A stretch of DNA of 45,202 nucleotides from assembly GCA_008704415.1 (NCBI GenBank), contig VXIS01000361.1, positions 1 through 45,202 on the forward strand, written 5' to 3'. The notes below the pieces were generated by a model that ran no database searches, was not told where the DNA came from, and saw only the letters and a program-made list of their open reading frames with translations. Source of the DNA: Sphaerosporella brunnea (lineage: Eukaryota; Ascomycota; Pezizomycetes; Pezizales; Pyronemataceae). The translations under genes and the position numbers were made by a program. Numbering within the stretch: the first letter of the stretch is position 1; every line of letters begins with the position of its first letter. This document shows positions 22,713-33,327 of the stretch, piece by piece.

Positions 22713-23213
22713 TAGGCATTATGATGCATGCATGTGCAGGTATCGCCCGGAAGGGGAGGGCCACATCAGCGCATGGAAGAGCTCAACGTCCACCATACGT
22801 ATCACACTTTTCATGTGGGGTTTTGCAGTTTGCCGACCAATCGGAACCACAGACGCGGGTCGCGCATAACTTAGCGGGAACCGCCGCATGTGGAAACAGG
22901 AAAGCGCTAACTACTTATGTACAAAAAAAGCCAAACACCCCTCTCACAGCTCATGGTTTTCTTGAGCGTTTTGCTTTTTCATCGTGAGTTTTTCGTGAGG
23001 GCAGGCGCGTCGTGTCGATAGCAAGTGATCGGCTCTCCATATGCAACGGTGCTGCTCTTCGAATCGCGAATCGATAGGCTGCGCCGTGGGGTTTCCGCAC
23101 TAATTTTCCCTCCTATACGTAACGGACTGGGTCTGAAAAATTGGACATATAGCTGCAACACACCGCCCATAAGTTAATGGACCGGTCGAGCTCACAACAG
23201 GCCTAGTCCAACG

Positions 23214-25157
23214 ATGAGCAAAGCAGCCCCCTTCGACATGGCCACCTTCCTCCGTTTCGACACGGTCGACAAGAAGACCTTTTTCTATCAGGTTTCAACC
23301 ATTTTTGCCGCAGCCAGCATCGTCTACATTGTTGGGAAGTGTATCTATAACCGCTACTTCCATCCTTTGCGACACTTTCCTGGCCCTGTTGCGGCTTCTC
23401 TCACCGAGTTCTACTTGCCCTGGAGCTTCTACTTTGGAGTGGCAGAGCACGTCACCGATGAGCAAAGGCACGCCCGTTATGGGTCAATAACACGCAAGGC
23501 ACCCAACGTGCTGCAGATTGATGATCCTGAGGTATGAGCTCTTTCGTGTGATTGTGGAAAAGGCCGAATTGACCCTGGGGATAGCTCTTACCTGTATTCA
23601 ATAACCGGACAACCCACAAGCCGAAGCGGGTTTATTATTCCCCTGCCTGGGGAGTTGGTGACGTCCCGACCATCCTCAACCAATTGCATCCCAAAGAACA
23701 CCAGGTGGCTCGCAAACGACTGACGCCTGCGGTAAATCCCTAAGCGGAAAACATTCGGTCTATCTCACTTTCTGACGCATCGCGACTAGTTCATCGGAAC
23801 TGCGGTCAAGAAGATGCAACCACTGATGCAGAAGCGGGTCGACGAGTGGATTGAGAAGAGTTGGGAATACGCCAACGAGGGCACTGCAATCGATTGGTCA
23901 AAATGGACACAGTGTGTCGACTCGTTCCCTTACTTCGACCGTAGCTGATTTTTTCAGATCCCTTGCTTATGATGTCATCACTGAACTGGTATGTGTCAAT
24001 ACGACTTTATGCATTACCTGTAGATTTCTAACCCAGTGTACATGGTCAGGTTTTCGGAGCTCCTATTGGCTTTGTTAAAACAAAAACCGATGTTTATGGA
24101 GTGTTGCAACAGTTCAAACAGGCCACCCCGTACATTGGAATCCTGAACCGTCTTCCATGGCTAGTTGAAGCGATCTGGAAATCACCGTTAGGATCATACT
24201 TGATCCCGGCTGCAGACACTCCTCTTGGTAAGATTTTTTCAGTGCGTGATCGTCTTCTCCAGGAACGCCTCGATAAATCGGTGGACAAGCCCGACATTCT
24301 CAGTGTGTGAGTCAAGCTACCCCTCTTGTCAATTTCGAATCATCGTTGCTGACCGTTTCCCGCTGTAGATTGCTCAAGGGGGTGAATGAGGATGGATCGC
24401 CTGTTTCCCTTGATGTTATCAAAAGCGAATCCTTCATCCTCATGGCGGCTGGCAGTGAGACCACCTTTTCGGTGATGGTAAGTTTCGCCTACAACGAGTG
24501 ACGGGCATGATTTGACGTGTGTCCTTAGTGTTCCTTCACGATCAACATTATCCAACACCCCCGCGTCTACAAAAAAATCATGGAGACCGACCTGTCCCCC
24601 GAGAATCTCGCCCAGGAAGACCCACAGTTCCCCTACCTCTATCTCGCGATCAAGGAGTCGATGCGTTTGATGCACCCGGCCCCTAGCTTTTTTCCGCGTC
24701 TTGTCGGCAAGGGCGGAGTGACATTGAAAGACGGCAGATTCATCCCAGAAGGCAGCGAGGTTGCCATGAACCCGTATTGCGTGTTGCGCTCCAAAAAAAT
24801 CTTTGGGGACGATGCAGACCAGTTCCGGCCCGAGCGATGGATCGACTCGCCTCCGGAACAACTCGCTTTGATGGAGACATACAACCCAATTTGGAGTTAC
24901 GGACGCACTTCATGCCCTGGCAAACCTGTGGCCGAGATGGAGCTGCTCATGGCATTCCGGGCTGTAAGTTTTTTTTTTTTTTCCCCTCTATTAGAGATTT
25001 AAGTCTTTCACATAACTGACCGACATCCGAATTCAAGCTTCTTTTGAACTTTGTTCCGGAGTTTGCAAACCCAGAGAAGCCGTGGGACCACATCACCAAT
25101 TACGGGTCGCTTGTGTACGAGGGTCTTTATATCAAGCTGAAGCCCAGGGTGGCCTGA
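23214..25157 (+). CDS. Cytochrome P450 monooxygenase, pisatin-demethylase-like, 8 exons
   Basis: Join: 23214-23531, 23585-23731, 23790-23911, 23958-23988, 24050-24306, 24369-24477, 24529-24963, 25038-25157, giving 512 aa, a normal P450 length. It is a haem-thiolate monooxygenase anchored in the ER by an N-terminal hydrophobic span (about 24-46). The proline-rich hinge HFPGP follows the anchor. The oxygen-activation helix AGSETT is at about 319-324, the ExxR motif (ESMR) at 371-374, then FRPERW, and the haem loop WSYGRTSCPG with ligand Cys about 457. The usual first Phe of the haem loop is Trp here. The overall pattern (YFHPLRHFPGP, GRTSCPGKPVAEMEL) is closest in my reading to pisatin-demethylase-type fungal P450s. 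Substrate is unknown. No synthase or other secondary-metabolite core gene is adjacent. The 31-nt exon 4 is the least certain part. Confidence 0.9.
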
Positions 25158-26272
25158 ACAAACAGGTGGCTTTTCTTTTGTGTCTGTGGCGGCCCAAGTT
25201 CTTGGCGGTTTCTTTTTTGCCTTTTTTATGGTTCATAATTTCATGTGGGATCGGTGATTGGGCGTTGAGGAATGCAAAATATTCGAGACAGGAAGGTCAT
25301 GCTTGATAGCGGGGTGATAATGAAGTCACGCATCCGACCCACATGCTTCAGCTTCTGAACAACTGAGCAAGCTGGGAGTTTCCATAGAGAACATAGGTTG
25401 TCCGCAGCCACCAACAAGTGCTCACTACTGGCTGCAAAAAGATGCCCGAATCATTTGCCGTGATTGCGTCACACTTGGGAGTTACTCAATTTGACTGAGT
25501 ATGTCAGCGAAGCCAACGCATGTGGCCGTCTCTTCTCCCGTCCTGAAACCAAGAGCATTCGGCACCGGTGAACGGATGCACCACCGAATCATTGGCTATC
25601 ACTCGCTCCGTCTCGGGAATCCCGCGCCAAGACAAAAAAACGGGAAGTTGACTAGGAAATCTCTGTACGACTTGATCAATGCTAGCAGAACTCCCAGCAC
25701 CGATCTGAGTTACTCCCCCAAGACTTCTGGCCCTCACCAAGTCAAATCATGGAAAAACCAAAATGCGTTCCGAAGTGCCGGCCCCATATTGCGGACGACC
25801 GGTCTCCGCGATCATTGCAGTTCGAGACCCCACTCCTCCCCCCAGTGAGGAACGCAACTGTGGCGAGGAAACGGGTTTTCGGATCTACTCTAGCGTGTGG
25901 TACTGGACCCACCTGCAGGTATCCGCCAGTCGTTCGTCAAAAGGCAGGCTGCGCTAAGGGTTGCAACGCATATTTACGGTCTTTCGTGCACCCGCGAACT
26001 GGTCTCGAAGCGGGAACAAAACAAAGCCCTTTTTTGGTTGGGTATGGACAACTGCTTAGATCCGCCACATGTGCACAGCCGTTCATTAAACCAAAAAAAA
26101 AAAAAACGTCAACCCACAGATCGCCCGCCCAAAAACAAGACAAAAATCCGTGAATCATCATGAAACATCACTCGCTCCACTGTCTACAGGCAACACCAAA
26201 AATAAACGTACACTAAGAAAGCGAAAAACACAACTTAACTGGGGGTGGTATCGACAAAAAAAAAAAAAACGT
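25158..26272. other. Convergent intergenic region
   Basis: Between the 3' ends of the P450 (+) and the MFS transporter (-). It contains A-runs at about 26093-26105 and 26257-26269. Open frames at 25501-26163 lack recognisable motifs. Nothing else is seen. Confidence 0.5.
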
Positions 26273-27953
26273 CTAAAGCTTCTCATTGGCCTCGGATATA
26301 CTGGCATGGCTAGCACGCTTCTTGGTGCCGTCCTCCTCGTCGCTAGACATGCTCTCGACACCCATCGGCAGATCGATGTCGTCGCCGTGTGTCCCCTTCT
26401 CGGTGAGCTTCCAGGCGTGGGTGGTGTGGTGGAACAGGGTCTCGAGCTGCTCGAGCGACTTCCCGGCGGTCTCGGGGTACAGGAAGTAGATGATGGGCAC
26501 GAAAGCGGCATTGAAAACCATAAAGATCAAGAAGAACTTCCAGCCCAGATTCTGAGCGCCGACGGGTGTGATCTTGACGACCGCAAAGTTCCAGAGCCAG
26601 TTTGCAGAGGTGGCCAGCGCGGCGCCCTGGTTGCGGAAGCGAAGCTCGTTGATCTCGGTCGGGTACAGCCAGGGAGTGGCTACCCACGCGAAGCCGGAGT
26701 AGGTCGCGATGTACACCATCACGAATATGACACCTGCGGTTCCGGCCGCTTTGTTGCCGTCCTGGACGGAAAGCTTGACGCAGACCGCAATGACCGCCAT
26801 TGCGATGGATTGTCCGGCCGCACCGAGCATCAACGGCTTGCGGCGACCCCACTTGTCGATGAAGATGATCGGGATGAAGGTGAACACGAAAAAGGTCAAG
26901 CCAGTGCAACCGCCGACGATGAGAGACAGCTCACGCGGCAGCTGAAGAACGTTCTCCAGAAGGTAAGCCGAGTAGAAAATAACGGCGTTGATCCCAGTAA
27001 GCTGCTGCATCATCTGAATGCAGTAGCCCAGAGCCAGGCGGCGGAAAGTCTGCTGCTTGCCTCCACGGAAGTAGTCCCTCCACGTGATAGCGCTACCGTT
27101 AGCGGCCGAGCGGCTGAACTCCAAGGCGGACTGTATGCTGCGGAACTGGCTCTGGACAGCTTCGGACTGCTGGTCCGCACCCTCGAGAAGGGCAAGAACT
27201 TCGAGCGCTTCCTCTCGGCGGTCCTTGGCCATAAGGTAACGAGGAGACTCGGGGAGGCCGAAAAGCATGAAGGCGGTTACCAAGCCAAAGGCGATCTGCA
27301 ACGCGATAGGGGTACGCCATTGGATGGCAGCATCATGGGAGAAGGAAGTTCCGTAGGTGATCCAGTAGGAGATCGTAATACCGATGGTGATAAACCATCC
27401 CTCGATGGAGATCATACGTCCACGGGAGCGAGCCTTGGTGGTCTCGGCTTGGTACCTTGAACGACGTCAATACAAGTTGAGCTACATTTGGGGAGAGAAA
27501 GACGCACATAGGCACAGTGGAGGTGTTGATACCGTTACCAATACCAGTAACAACCCGTCCGACAATCATGTGGGCCAGTCCGTAAGCGGTTGTCTGCAGT
27601 ACCGTACCGACAAGCATGATAAGCAGTCCGAGCCAAATCGCCTTTTTGCGTCCAAGCTTGTCTCCGATGTAGAATGTGAGGATGGCGCCCAAGAAACAAC
27701 CGATTTCGTAGATAGCAGTCACAGTACCGATGGTGGTGGTGTCAGGGTTGTTAAAAGTGTCTGGAATAACCGTGTCAGTTTCCAGGTCGCAAAAGAGCAA
27801 CAGGAGATTCATACCCTTGAAAGCAGATCCTCCAATAAGACCAGCAAATACACCTTGATCATATCCAAAGAGCAAGAAGGCCGAAGAACTCGCAATTGAG
27901 ACCATCACCCGCAGGGCTGCTCCTCGCGCATTTCCCCAAGTTCGAATCGCCAT
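26273..27953 (-). CDS. MFS sugar transporter, 3 exons, divergent from levoglucosan-kinase-like gene
   Basis: Complement of 26273-27455, 27508-27760 and 27815-27953, giving 524 aa; both introns (52 and 54 nt) are GT-AG. It is a 12-span sugar porter of the major facilitator superfamily in the plasma membrane. Signatures in order: FLLFGYDQGVFAGLI in span 1, GDKLGRKKAIW after span 2, GRVVTGIGNG in span 4, PMYQAETTKARSRG after span 4, PESPRYLMAKDRREEAL after span 6, QLTGINAVIFYSAYL in span 7, DKWGRRKPL after span 8, and PETAGKSLEQLE at the C-terminus. QQLTGIN is the classic hexose-binding segment. The gene is transcribed away from the kinase gene at 29636, and the start codons are 1.68 kb apart. 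This suggests shared control and uptake of the kinase's substrate, which is inference. Confidence 0.93.
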
Positions 27954-29635
27954 TTTTTCGAAGATGTGGTGAAAAGGGAATTGGCGCAAAACAATGTCTG
28001 TGGGGAAACTGTCTGTGGGGAAGCTGTCTGTGGAAAACACGGCCAAGGAGAGGATGTATGCCGTTCTTATATTGTTCGATGGTTGGATTCCTTTTGCCCG
28101 CATGCAGAGAGTGAATTGTCGCGGCGTACTGCGAAAGAAAGGGCTTGCGCAGGTCCCCCAACTAACGCCTCGGCTACCATAGTGGCGATCTGACCTGGTT
28201 GTGGGGACATTTGGTTTGGTTGTGGGGACGTTTGGTTGCCCCGCGAAAACTAAGGATGCTTGTCTGAGGTACTGGCTAGATTTGAAGAGAGGAATTGGCC
28301 ACCGGGGAGATGAGCGGGATTTCCGGAAGGTATTCTAGCCCAGAGTCAACATACGGTAACTACACTTCTGCGGCGTGAAAAAATCGGGATGGCAAACTCG
28401 ACGAAGGTGGGCCCTGACATTGGTAAACCGCGCCAAACGTCACGGCAATCGGGGAGGCAAAACAAGCGATTTGTCAAATTCCACTCGATGTATTCCTCCC
28501 TGAGTAAAATACCCATCTACTATTCGACACGCCATTTTCGACGTTGAACTACAGTATGGCAGATCTCGGTTGGGAAAGAAGCGACGACTGAGCAGTTTAA
28601 TTTCACCTTTGGGGAGGCGTGGTGTGGTGATGATGGTGTCGGATGGCGGGCAACAGCTCACACAGTAACATGGAACCTCCGCTCGCAGGCACCTGGGCTT
28701 GAGGAAAGGCATTGAAACGTCTCCGACAATACTGCAATGCTTTAATAATCTTTGTGGGCCCCGGATGCCTGCCGTTGAGCTCCTGGCAGTGAAACACCAC
28801 TCTTTGGATCATAGCGGCTGCCGGGTGTTCTGCCTTCCAGGTGGCGATTTTATATTTTTGAGTTTTCGCTTATGAGATCGCCCCCGCCTACTTTAATCCA
28901 ACATCGGAAATGCGTGCGTCTTACAGTCGAGCAGAGGGGTACTCGTTCGCAGTGGTGGGGGAAAGCAAAGGGGTCGCAGATGAGAGCTTGAGGGGCTTGT
29001 TTCCCTCGACCAACGTTAGTCAATTAGCTTCTTCGCGTGGCAAGCAAGAAGGCCTGAGGTAGTTATCCTCGCCGCACAATTGATGTAGAATGCAAAGATT
29101 CCAGCTTCCTTGGCTTCCTGAAGCCACGCGATGAAAATCGCTGCACACGCGACAGCGGACTTTGGGAATAGATACATGCATATGCATCCGGCACGTTCAG
29201 CTCTCGCTCGCGTGGCCCGGGAGATGTTTGCCGATGAGTGCAAACGTTCCGACGAATCCGATCGGATGGCTGTGAGGTTTTCCAAAGCCACGAGGCGATC
29301 GCCGCCGGGGAGAATGTCGGGGTTTCCGGCCGACAGCTTCCCCGTAAACCCTGGTCCCCCGCCATGTAACGCAACCCCAGAGCATTTTTGCGGCTCGGGG
29401 AGTATCGCGGAAAGAGATATCTCATCCATCGCCTCCTCGTCGTCATCCCTATCCGACGCGGGGAATCCCTCGGCCGTGGCGATGAAGTGGGTCGGAATTC
29501 TAGGCCACAGCCCCCTCGGCTTGTTGACCTCCGCACGTCTCAATATTAAATGTCCGGCTCCCTCATTCTGCCAGCCGTCTCCGGTCCTCAGCTCAACATC
29601 GTCGTTCAATCCTATCCCGTATCTCTATCGCAATC
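27954..29635. promoter_or_regulatory. Divergent promoter region of transporter/kinase pair
   Basis: This 1.68-kb spacer separates the two start codons and has no convincing gene. Frames at 29016-29609 (minus) and 29131-29820 (plus) overlap each other and the kinase 5' end and carry no motif. Matches to the CreA consensus SYGGRG are seen at 28000-28005, 28015-28020, 28201-28206, 28222-28227 and, reversed, 28239-28244, plus CCGGGG near 28300 and near 29308. The side nearest the transporter is the denser one. Confidence 0.45.
27995..28038. repeat. 15-bp tandem repeat in transporter 5' leader
   Basis: Three consecutive units based on TGTCTGTGGGGAAAC; the second differs by one base and the third is truncated and diverged. 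The first two each contain GTGGGG, a CreA-like hexamer. The repeat lies 42-85 bp upstream of the transporter ATG (minus strand), so it may be in the 5' untranslated region or core promoter. Confidence 0.75.
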
Positions 29636-31029
29636 ATGTCTGCTACGAATGGAACCGTTCCCAGCGAGGGCCTTTCCCTCCGCGTGCTCGGCCTGAACTC
29701 CGGCACCTCCATGGACGCCGTCGACTGTGTCCTATGCCACTTCACCCAGAAGACTCCCTACGACCCCCTCCACCTCAAGATCCTCAAGTTCGACGACGTC
29801 CCCCTCCCCCAGTCCATTAAGAAGCCCGTCTTCAACATCATCCGCTACAACAAGACCACCCCCGAGGAGCTCTCCCAGATCAACGTTCGCCTGGGGGAGG
29901 TCTTTGCCGATGCCGTCGAGGAGTTCTGCCGCCGCCACGGCTTTGACTTGGAGAAGGACATCGATGTTGTTGCTTCTCACGGACAGACCATCTGGCTGCT
30001 GAGCATGCCCGCCGAGGGCCAGACCCGCTCTGCACTCACCATGGCTGAGGGATCCTTCCTCGCCTCCCGCTTGGGCAAGACTGCCGTCACCGACTTCCGT
30101 ATCTCTGAGCAGTCCGTCGGACGCCAGGGAGCTCCCATCATTGCTTTCTTCGACGGCCTGGTCCTCCAGCACCCCACTATCCCCCGTGCTTGCCAGAACG
30201 TTGGCGGTATTGCCAACGTCGCCTTCATCCCCCCCACCTCTCGCGAGAATGGCGGTATGTCTGGAATCTACGACTTCGACACTGGCCCAGGCAACGTATG
30301 TTCTCCCGTTCCCCGATAAAGTGATTCCGCCCCCAGACTCATGTATTCTAGATGTACATTGACTTCGCCATGCGCCACTACACCAACGGCGAGATGGAGT
30401 ACGACCGCGATGGTCTCTTCGGCGCCGCCGGTACCGTGAACCAGGAGATCGTCGACACCTACCTCCGCGAGCTCCCCTACTTCTCCTTGCCCCCTCCCAA
30501 GACGACTGGTCGTGAGCTTTTCGGCGACCAGCAGGCCTACGACCTCATCCAGCTCTGCGAGTCCAAGGGACTTTCCCCCCGGGACACCGTTGCCACCATC
30601 ACCCGCATCACAGCGCAGGCCGCCGTCGAGGCCTACCGCAAGTACGGGCCCAAGACTGCCGACGGCAAGCTCGACGTCAAGGAGGTCTACATGTGCGGCG
30701 GTGGTGCGTACAATCCCAACATCTGGAAGTACATGGAGGAGCAGTTCAAGGAGGACGGTGTCCGCTTCACTATGCTCGACGAGGCTGGTGTCGGGGGCGG
30801 CGCCAAGGAGGCCATCACCTTCGCCTTCCAGGGTCTCGAGGCCATTGTCGGCCGTCCCTTGGTTGTTCCCCAGCAGGTCGAGACCGACACCCCCGTCATC
30901 CCCGGAAAGGTCAGCCCCGGCAAGAACTACCGTGAGCTGATGAAGAAGAGCGTTGCTTTCGGTGGTGCAGTCGAGGGCGATTACCTGCCCGCTGTCCGCC
31001 AGATGGTCTTGGACAGCGTTGCCTTTTAG
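29636..31029 (+). CDS. Anhydrosugar kinase of the AnmK family, probable levoglucosan kinase
   Basis: Join 29636-30295 and 30352-31029, 445 aa, with one 56-nt intron. The fold is the ASKHA kinase fold of bacterial anhydro-N-acetylmuramate kinase. Fungi lack murein, and characterised fungal members (Lipomyces starkeyi, about 440 aa) phosphorylate levoglucosan, opening the 1,6-anhydro ring to give glucose 6-phosphate. Visible motifs: [12 protein letters not shown] at 19-30 (ATP loop), [23 protein letters not shown] at about 153-167, [10 protein letters not shown], and YDFDTGPGN, whose second Asp (about 215) should be the catalytic base. The C-terminal half has [11 protein letters not shown]. The usual GTSMDG is GTSMDA here. 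All key motifs are present and no break is seen. The levoglucosan assignment rests on fungal context and length; another anhydrosugar is possible. Confidence 0.88.
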
Positions 31030-31903
31030 GTTATACTGAATTTCTTCTTTTCTTTTCTTTTTCTTTTCAAATTGGCGCATTGGAAAGCTGTAGATATTGA
31101 AATGTGGGCGTTATATTTTTCTTTTTCATGTGTCTGGTGTTGGTCTAGGGTCAATTTTAGGGCTTTTTACAATATCTCGCTTTTCTTGACAAACCCGCCT
31201 TCCGTTGAACATGGTGAAATAACTTCTGTTCAACCCATAACTGATTAATATTGTCTCGAGTGTCCGTACCCAGGGGCGCTCACCTTCGGACGCTCCGACG
31301 TCAATCCCGCAGATGCTTCAAATTCCAGTAATCTGCCGTCCTGCTCCTACTAGTTCCCGGTAACCTCTTTCGTTTGTCCTGCGGCAAAATGTTTTTGCCA
31401 AAAAAAACTAAAAACTACAGTACGAGGGATTCCCATGTGGTCACCCACCATAGTACTAACCTCGCGATACACTGCTTAACTAGGGCTGAGCGGACGGGAA
31501 GCCGTGTTTTCAGTGTTCTATGACCGTAGCTGCTCGTTAGGTTTGTTGTTGCTCTGCTGCAAGTAATGGGATCTGGAAGATGCTCTTCGGAAGAAACAAG
31601 CAATGCGAACCGCCCTTGCGCAGGAGCAGAAGGGTTATGCGGAGGAGGAGGCTGAGCAAGTCGGAGAGAGGTAGGAGCCTCAAGCCGCGAGGCGGGAACT
31701 GGGGTTCTGGAATTTTGCTATGGCCGCGTGCGGGAACTAGGTGGGAGGGGGGGGGGGCGAAGCCGTTGGCGGGATATGGTCTGTCAGACGCCAGCAGTTC
31801 TAAAAAGATTGGCTACTTGGAGACATATCTTCAAAAACTGGCGATGCCGTCATAGCTGAGCATCTCTCACAACGAAAACGATGCTCTACAATCCATCCCA
31901 CCC
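31030..31903. other. Intergenic, contains 5S rRNA gene
   Basis: After the kinase gene comes a T-rich 3' region. The 5S rRNA gene (minus) occupies 31414-31530. A G-run lies at about 31748-31758. No protein gene is supported; the 91-codon frame at 31580-31855 has no motif. Confidence 0.5.
31414..31530 (-). rRNA. 5S ribosomal RNA gene (dispersed copy)
   Basis: Read on the minus strand this 117-nt stretch contains the conserved 5S core GGCTTCCCGTCCGCTCAGCC, then GTTAAGCAG (A-box region) and GGTGGGTGACCACATGGGAA (C-box region and loop E side). The 5' strand CTACGGT pairs with the 3' strand ACTGTAG to form helix I with one G-U pair, and a T-run follows for RNA polymerase III termination. Compared with the usual Aspergillus 5S the stem sequences differ (ordinary Aspergillus copies begin ACATACGACCATAGG), so this could be a variant copy or a pseudogene. 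Base-pairing is kept, which favours function. Filamentous fungi carry scattered 5S genes, so a single copy here is normal. Confidence 0.85.
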
Positions 31904-32927
31904 ATGGCAGCTCAACTTGCTACGCGCCAACTAGGCAAGAACGGCCCATAAGTCCCAGCGCTCGGCTTCGGCCTCATGGGCCTCTCCATTGCATACGGCA
32001 CGAATAGCTCGGACGAAGACCGTCTCCGCGTCCTCGACCGCGCATACGAGCTGGGCGAGACACGGCCGACCTGTATGGCGACAACGAGGACCTGGTCGGG
32101 AAGTGGTTCGCGCGCTCAGGCAAGCGCGACAGCATCTTCCTCGCCACCAAATTCGGCTGCAAATTCAACTGGGAGACGCAGGCCATGTCGCTCTACAGCG
32201 ACCCGGCGTACGTACACGAAGCATGCGCGAGGAGCCTCGCCTGCCTGGGCGTTTCGCACATCGACCTCTACTACTGCCACCGCGTTGACGGCGTCACGCC
32301 GATCGAGAATACCGTCGAGGCCATGGTGCAGCTGAAGAACGAGGGCAAGATCCGCTATCCCGGCCTCAGCGAGGTGTCCGCCGAGACGCTGCGGCGTGCG
32401 TGCAAGGTGCACCCCATTGCGGCGGTGCAGATCGAGCACGGTCCGTCCACGACCGACATTGAGGATCCACAGATTGCGCTGCTACAGCCGTGCCGCGAGC
32501 TCGGGGTCGCGGTCGTGGCGTACTCGCCGCTCGGCCGAGGGTTTCTCACCGGCGCGTACAAGTCGCCGGCTGATTTCGAGGAGGGCGATTTCCGCAAGGT
32601 GGCGCCGCGATTCAGCGCCGAGAATTTCCCGAATAATCTCAACCTCGTGGAGAAGATTCAGGCAGTCGCGGAGCGGAAGGCTTGTACGGTGGGGCAGGTG
32701 ACTTTGGCGTGGTTGATGGCACATCATCCCAATTCCGTGAGCGAGCTTTTTTGTGACTGCGCCCTTGACGTCATCAGGTTAGTTTGCTAACTTTCAACGT
32801 AATTCAGCGGTACGAAGAAGATTAAATATCTTGAGGAGAACCTTGCGGCGCTCAATCTCCACTGATGAGAAGGACGAGGTCCGCAACGCAATGGCCGCGG
32901 CAGAAGTGCGTGGTACACGGTACCCTA
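31904..32927 (+). pseudogene. Aldo/keto reductase pseudogene
   Basis: Homology to NADPH-dependent aldo/keto reductases (perakine/IolS-like) runs from MAAQLATRQLGKNG to GTRYPN, but the gene is broken. An in-frame TAA at 31949-31951 sits where the family has Gln (CAA to TAA, one transition). About 10 nt are missing near 32063, removing the HWD part of the catalytic DTADLYG motif and shifting the frame. The longest remaining frame, 32185-32790, keeps YYCHRVDGVTPIENTVEAM, the LSEVSAETLRRA and QIEHGPSTTDIED segments, and YSPLGRGFLTG. A candidate intron ends at about 32808 before GTKKIKYLEENLAALN. A further frame change near 32864 leads to TDEKDEVRNAMAAAEVRGTRYPN, where a MITE cuts off the C-terminus. 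Catalytic Lys (ATKFG) and His are still visible. No product is expected. Confidence 0.88.
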
Positions 32928-33029
32928 ATAGAGAGTTTGCGATTTGCGTCTAGACGCAAAAATCAGGCGGTGACCCGAAGTCTTGGCCAGCTTAAATTTG
33001 CGTCTGGATGCGAATCGCAAACTCTCTAA
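32928..33029. mobile_element. 102-bp MITE inserted in the aldo/keto reductase pseudogene
   Basis: The two ends are reverse complements over about 35 bp with a handful of mismatches, each starting TAGAGAGTTTGCGATT after the first base. TA flanks both sides (32926-32927 and 33030-33031). The element is almost entirely terminal repeat, so a transcript would fold into a long hairpin. It has no coding capacity. It interrupts the last codons of the reductase homology. Confidence 0.85.
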
Positions 33030-33327
33030 TATGTCAGAAACTCGCTTCTGAGACGATTGCTCTATGTAGGATCCAGCAGAGCTTATTCGGGGATACACCT
33101 ACCTAGGTAGGTAGTCGATAGCGATTTCGGAAATGCAGTGCTTATGTAACAAAGTCCCGTTGCTGTGGTTAAGTAAGCCTCGATGTTACGTAAACCAGAC
33201 CATTGAGTCATCGCGACTTGGCGCCAGCAGCTTGGCAACCAACCCCCTCCTTTTTCTTTGTCGTCACCCACTTCACAGTTCACCTCCTTCGCCCGAATGC
33301 CGACCCTCAACAACGCCGCCTCTCGCC

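Larger units (their letters stand above)
20249..23213. other. Repeat-bearing intergenic region
   Basis: No supported protein gene. It holds the inverted-repeat element at 20834-21093 and the pogo-like non-autonomous element at 22175-22712, described separately. Open frames of 60-140 codons between them have no family signature. The last few hundred bases should contain the P450 promoter. Confidence 0.5.

Noticed and set aside
26150..27460. 436-codon plus-strand open frame
   Set aside because: It is antisense to the MFS transporter, whose minus-strand translation has all family motifs and correct introns. The plus-strand product has no motif.
30268..31080. 270-codon minus-strand frame
   Set aside because: It is antisense to the second exon of the AnmK-type kinase and shows only repetitive Leu/Gly/Asp content due to GC-rich codons.
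23214..32927. Secondary-metabolite gene cluster (P450, transporter, aldo/keto reductase)
   Set aside because: No polyketide synthase, peptide synthetase, terpene cyclase or pathway regulator is present. The carrier is a sugar porter and the reductase is dead.
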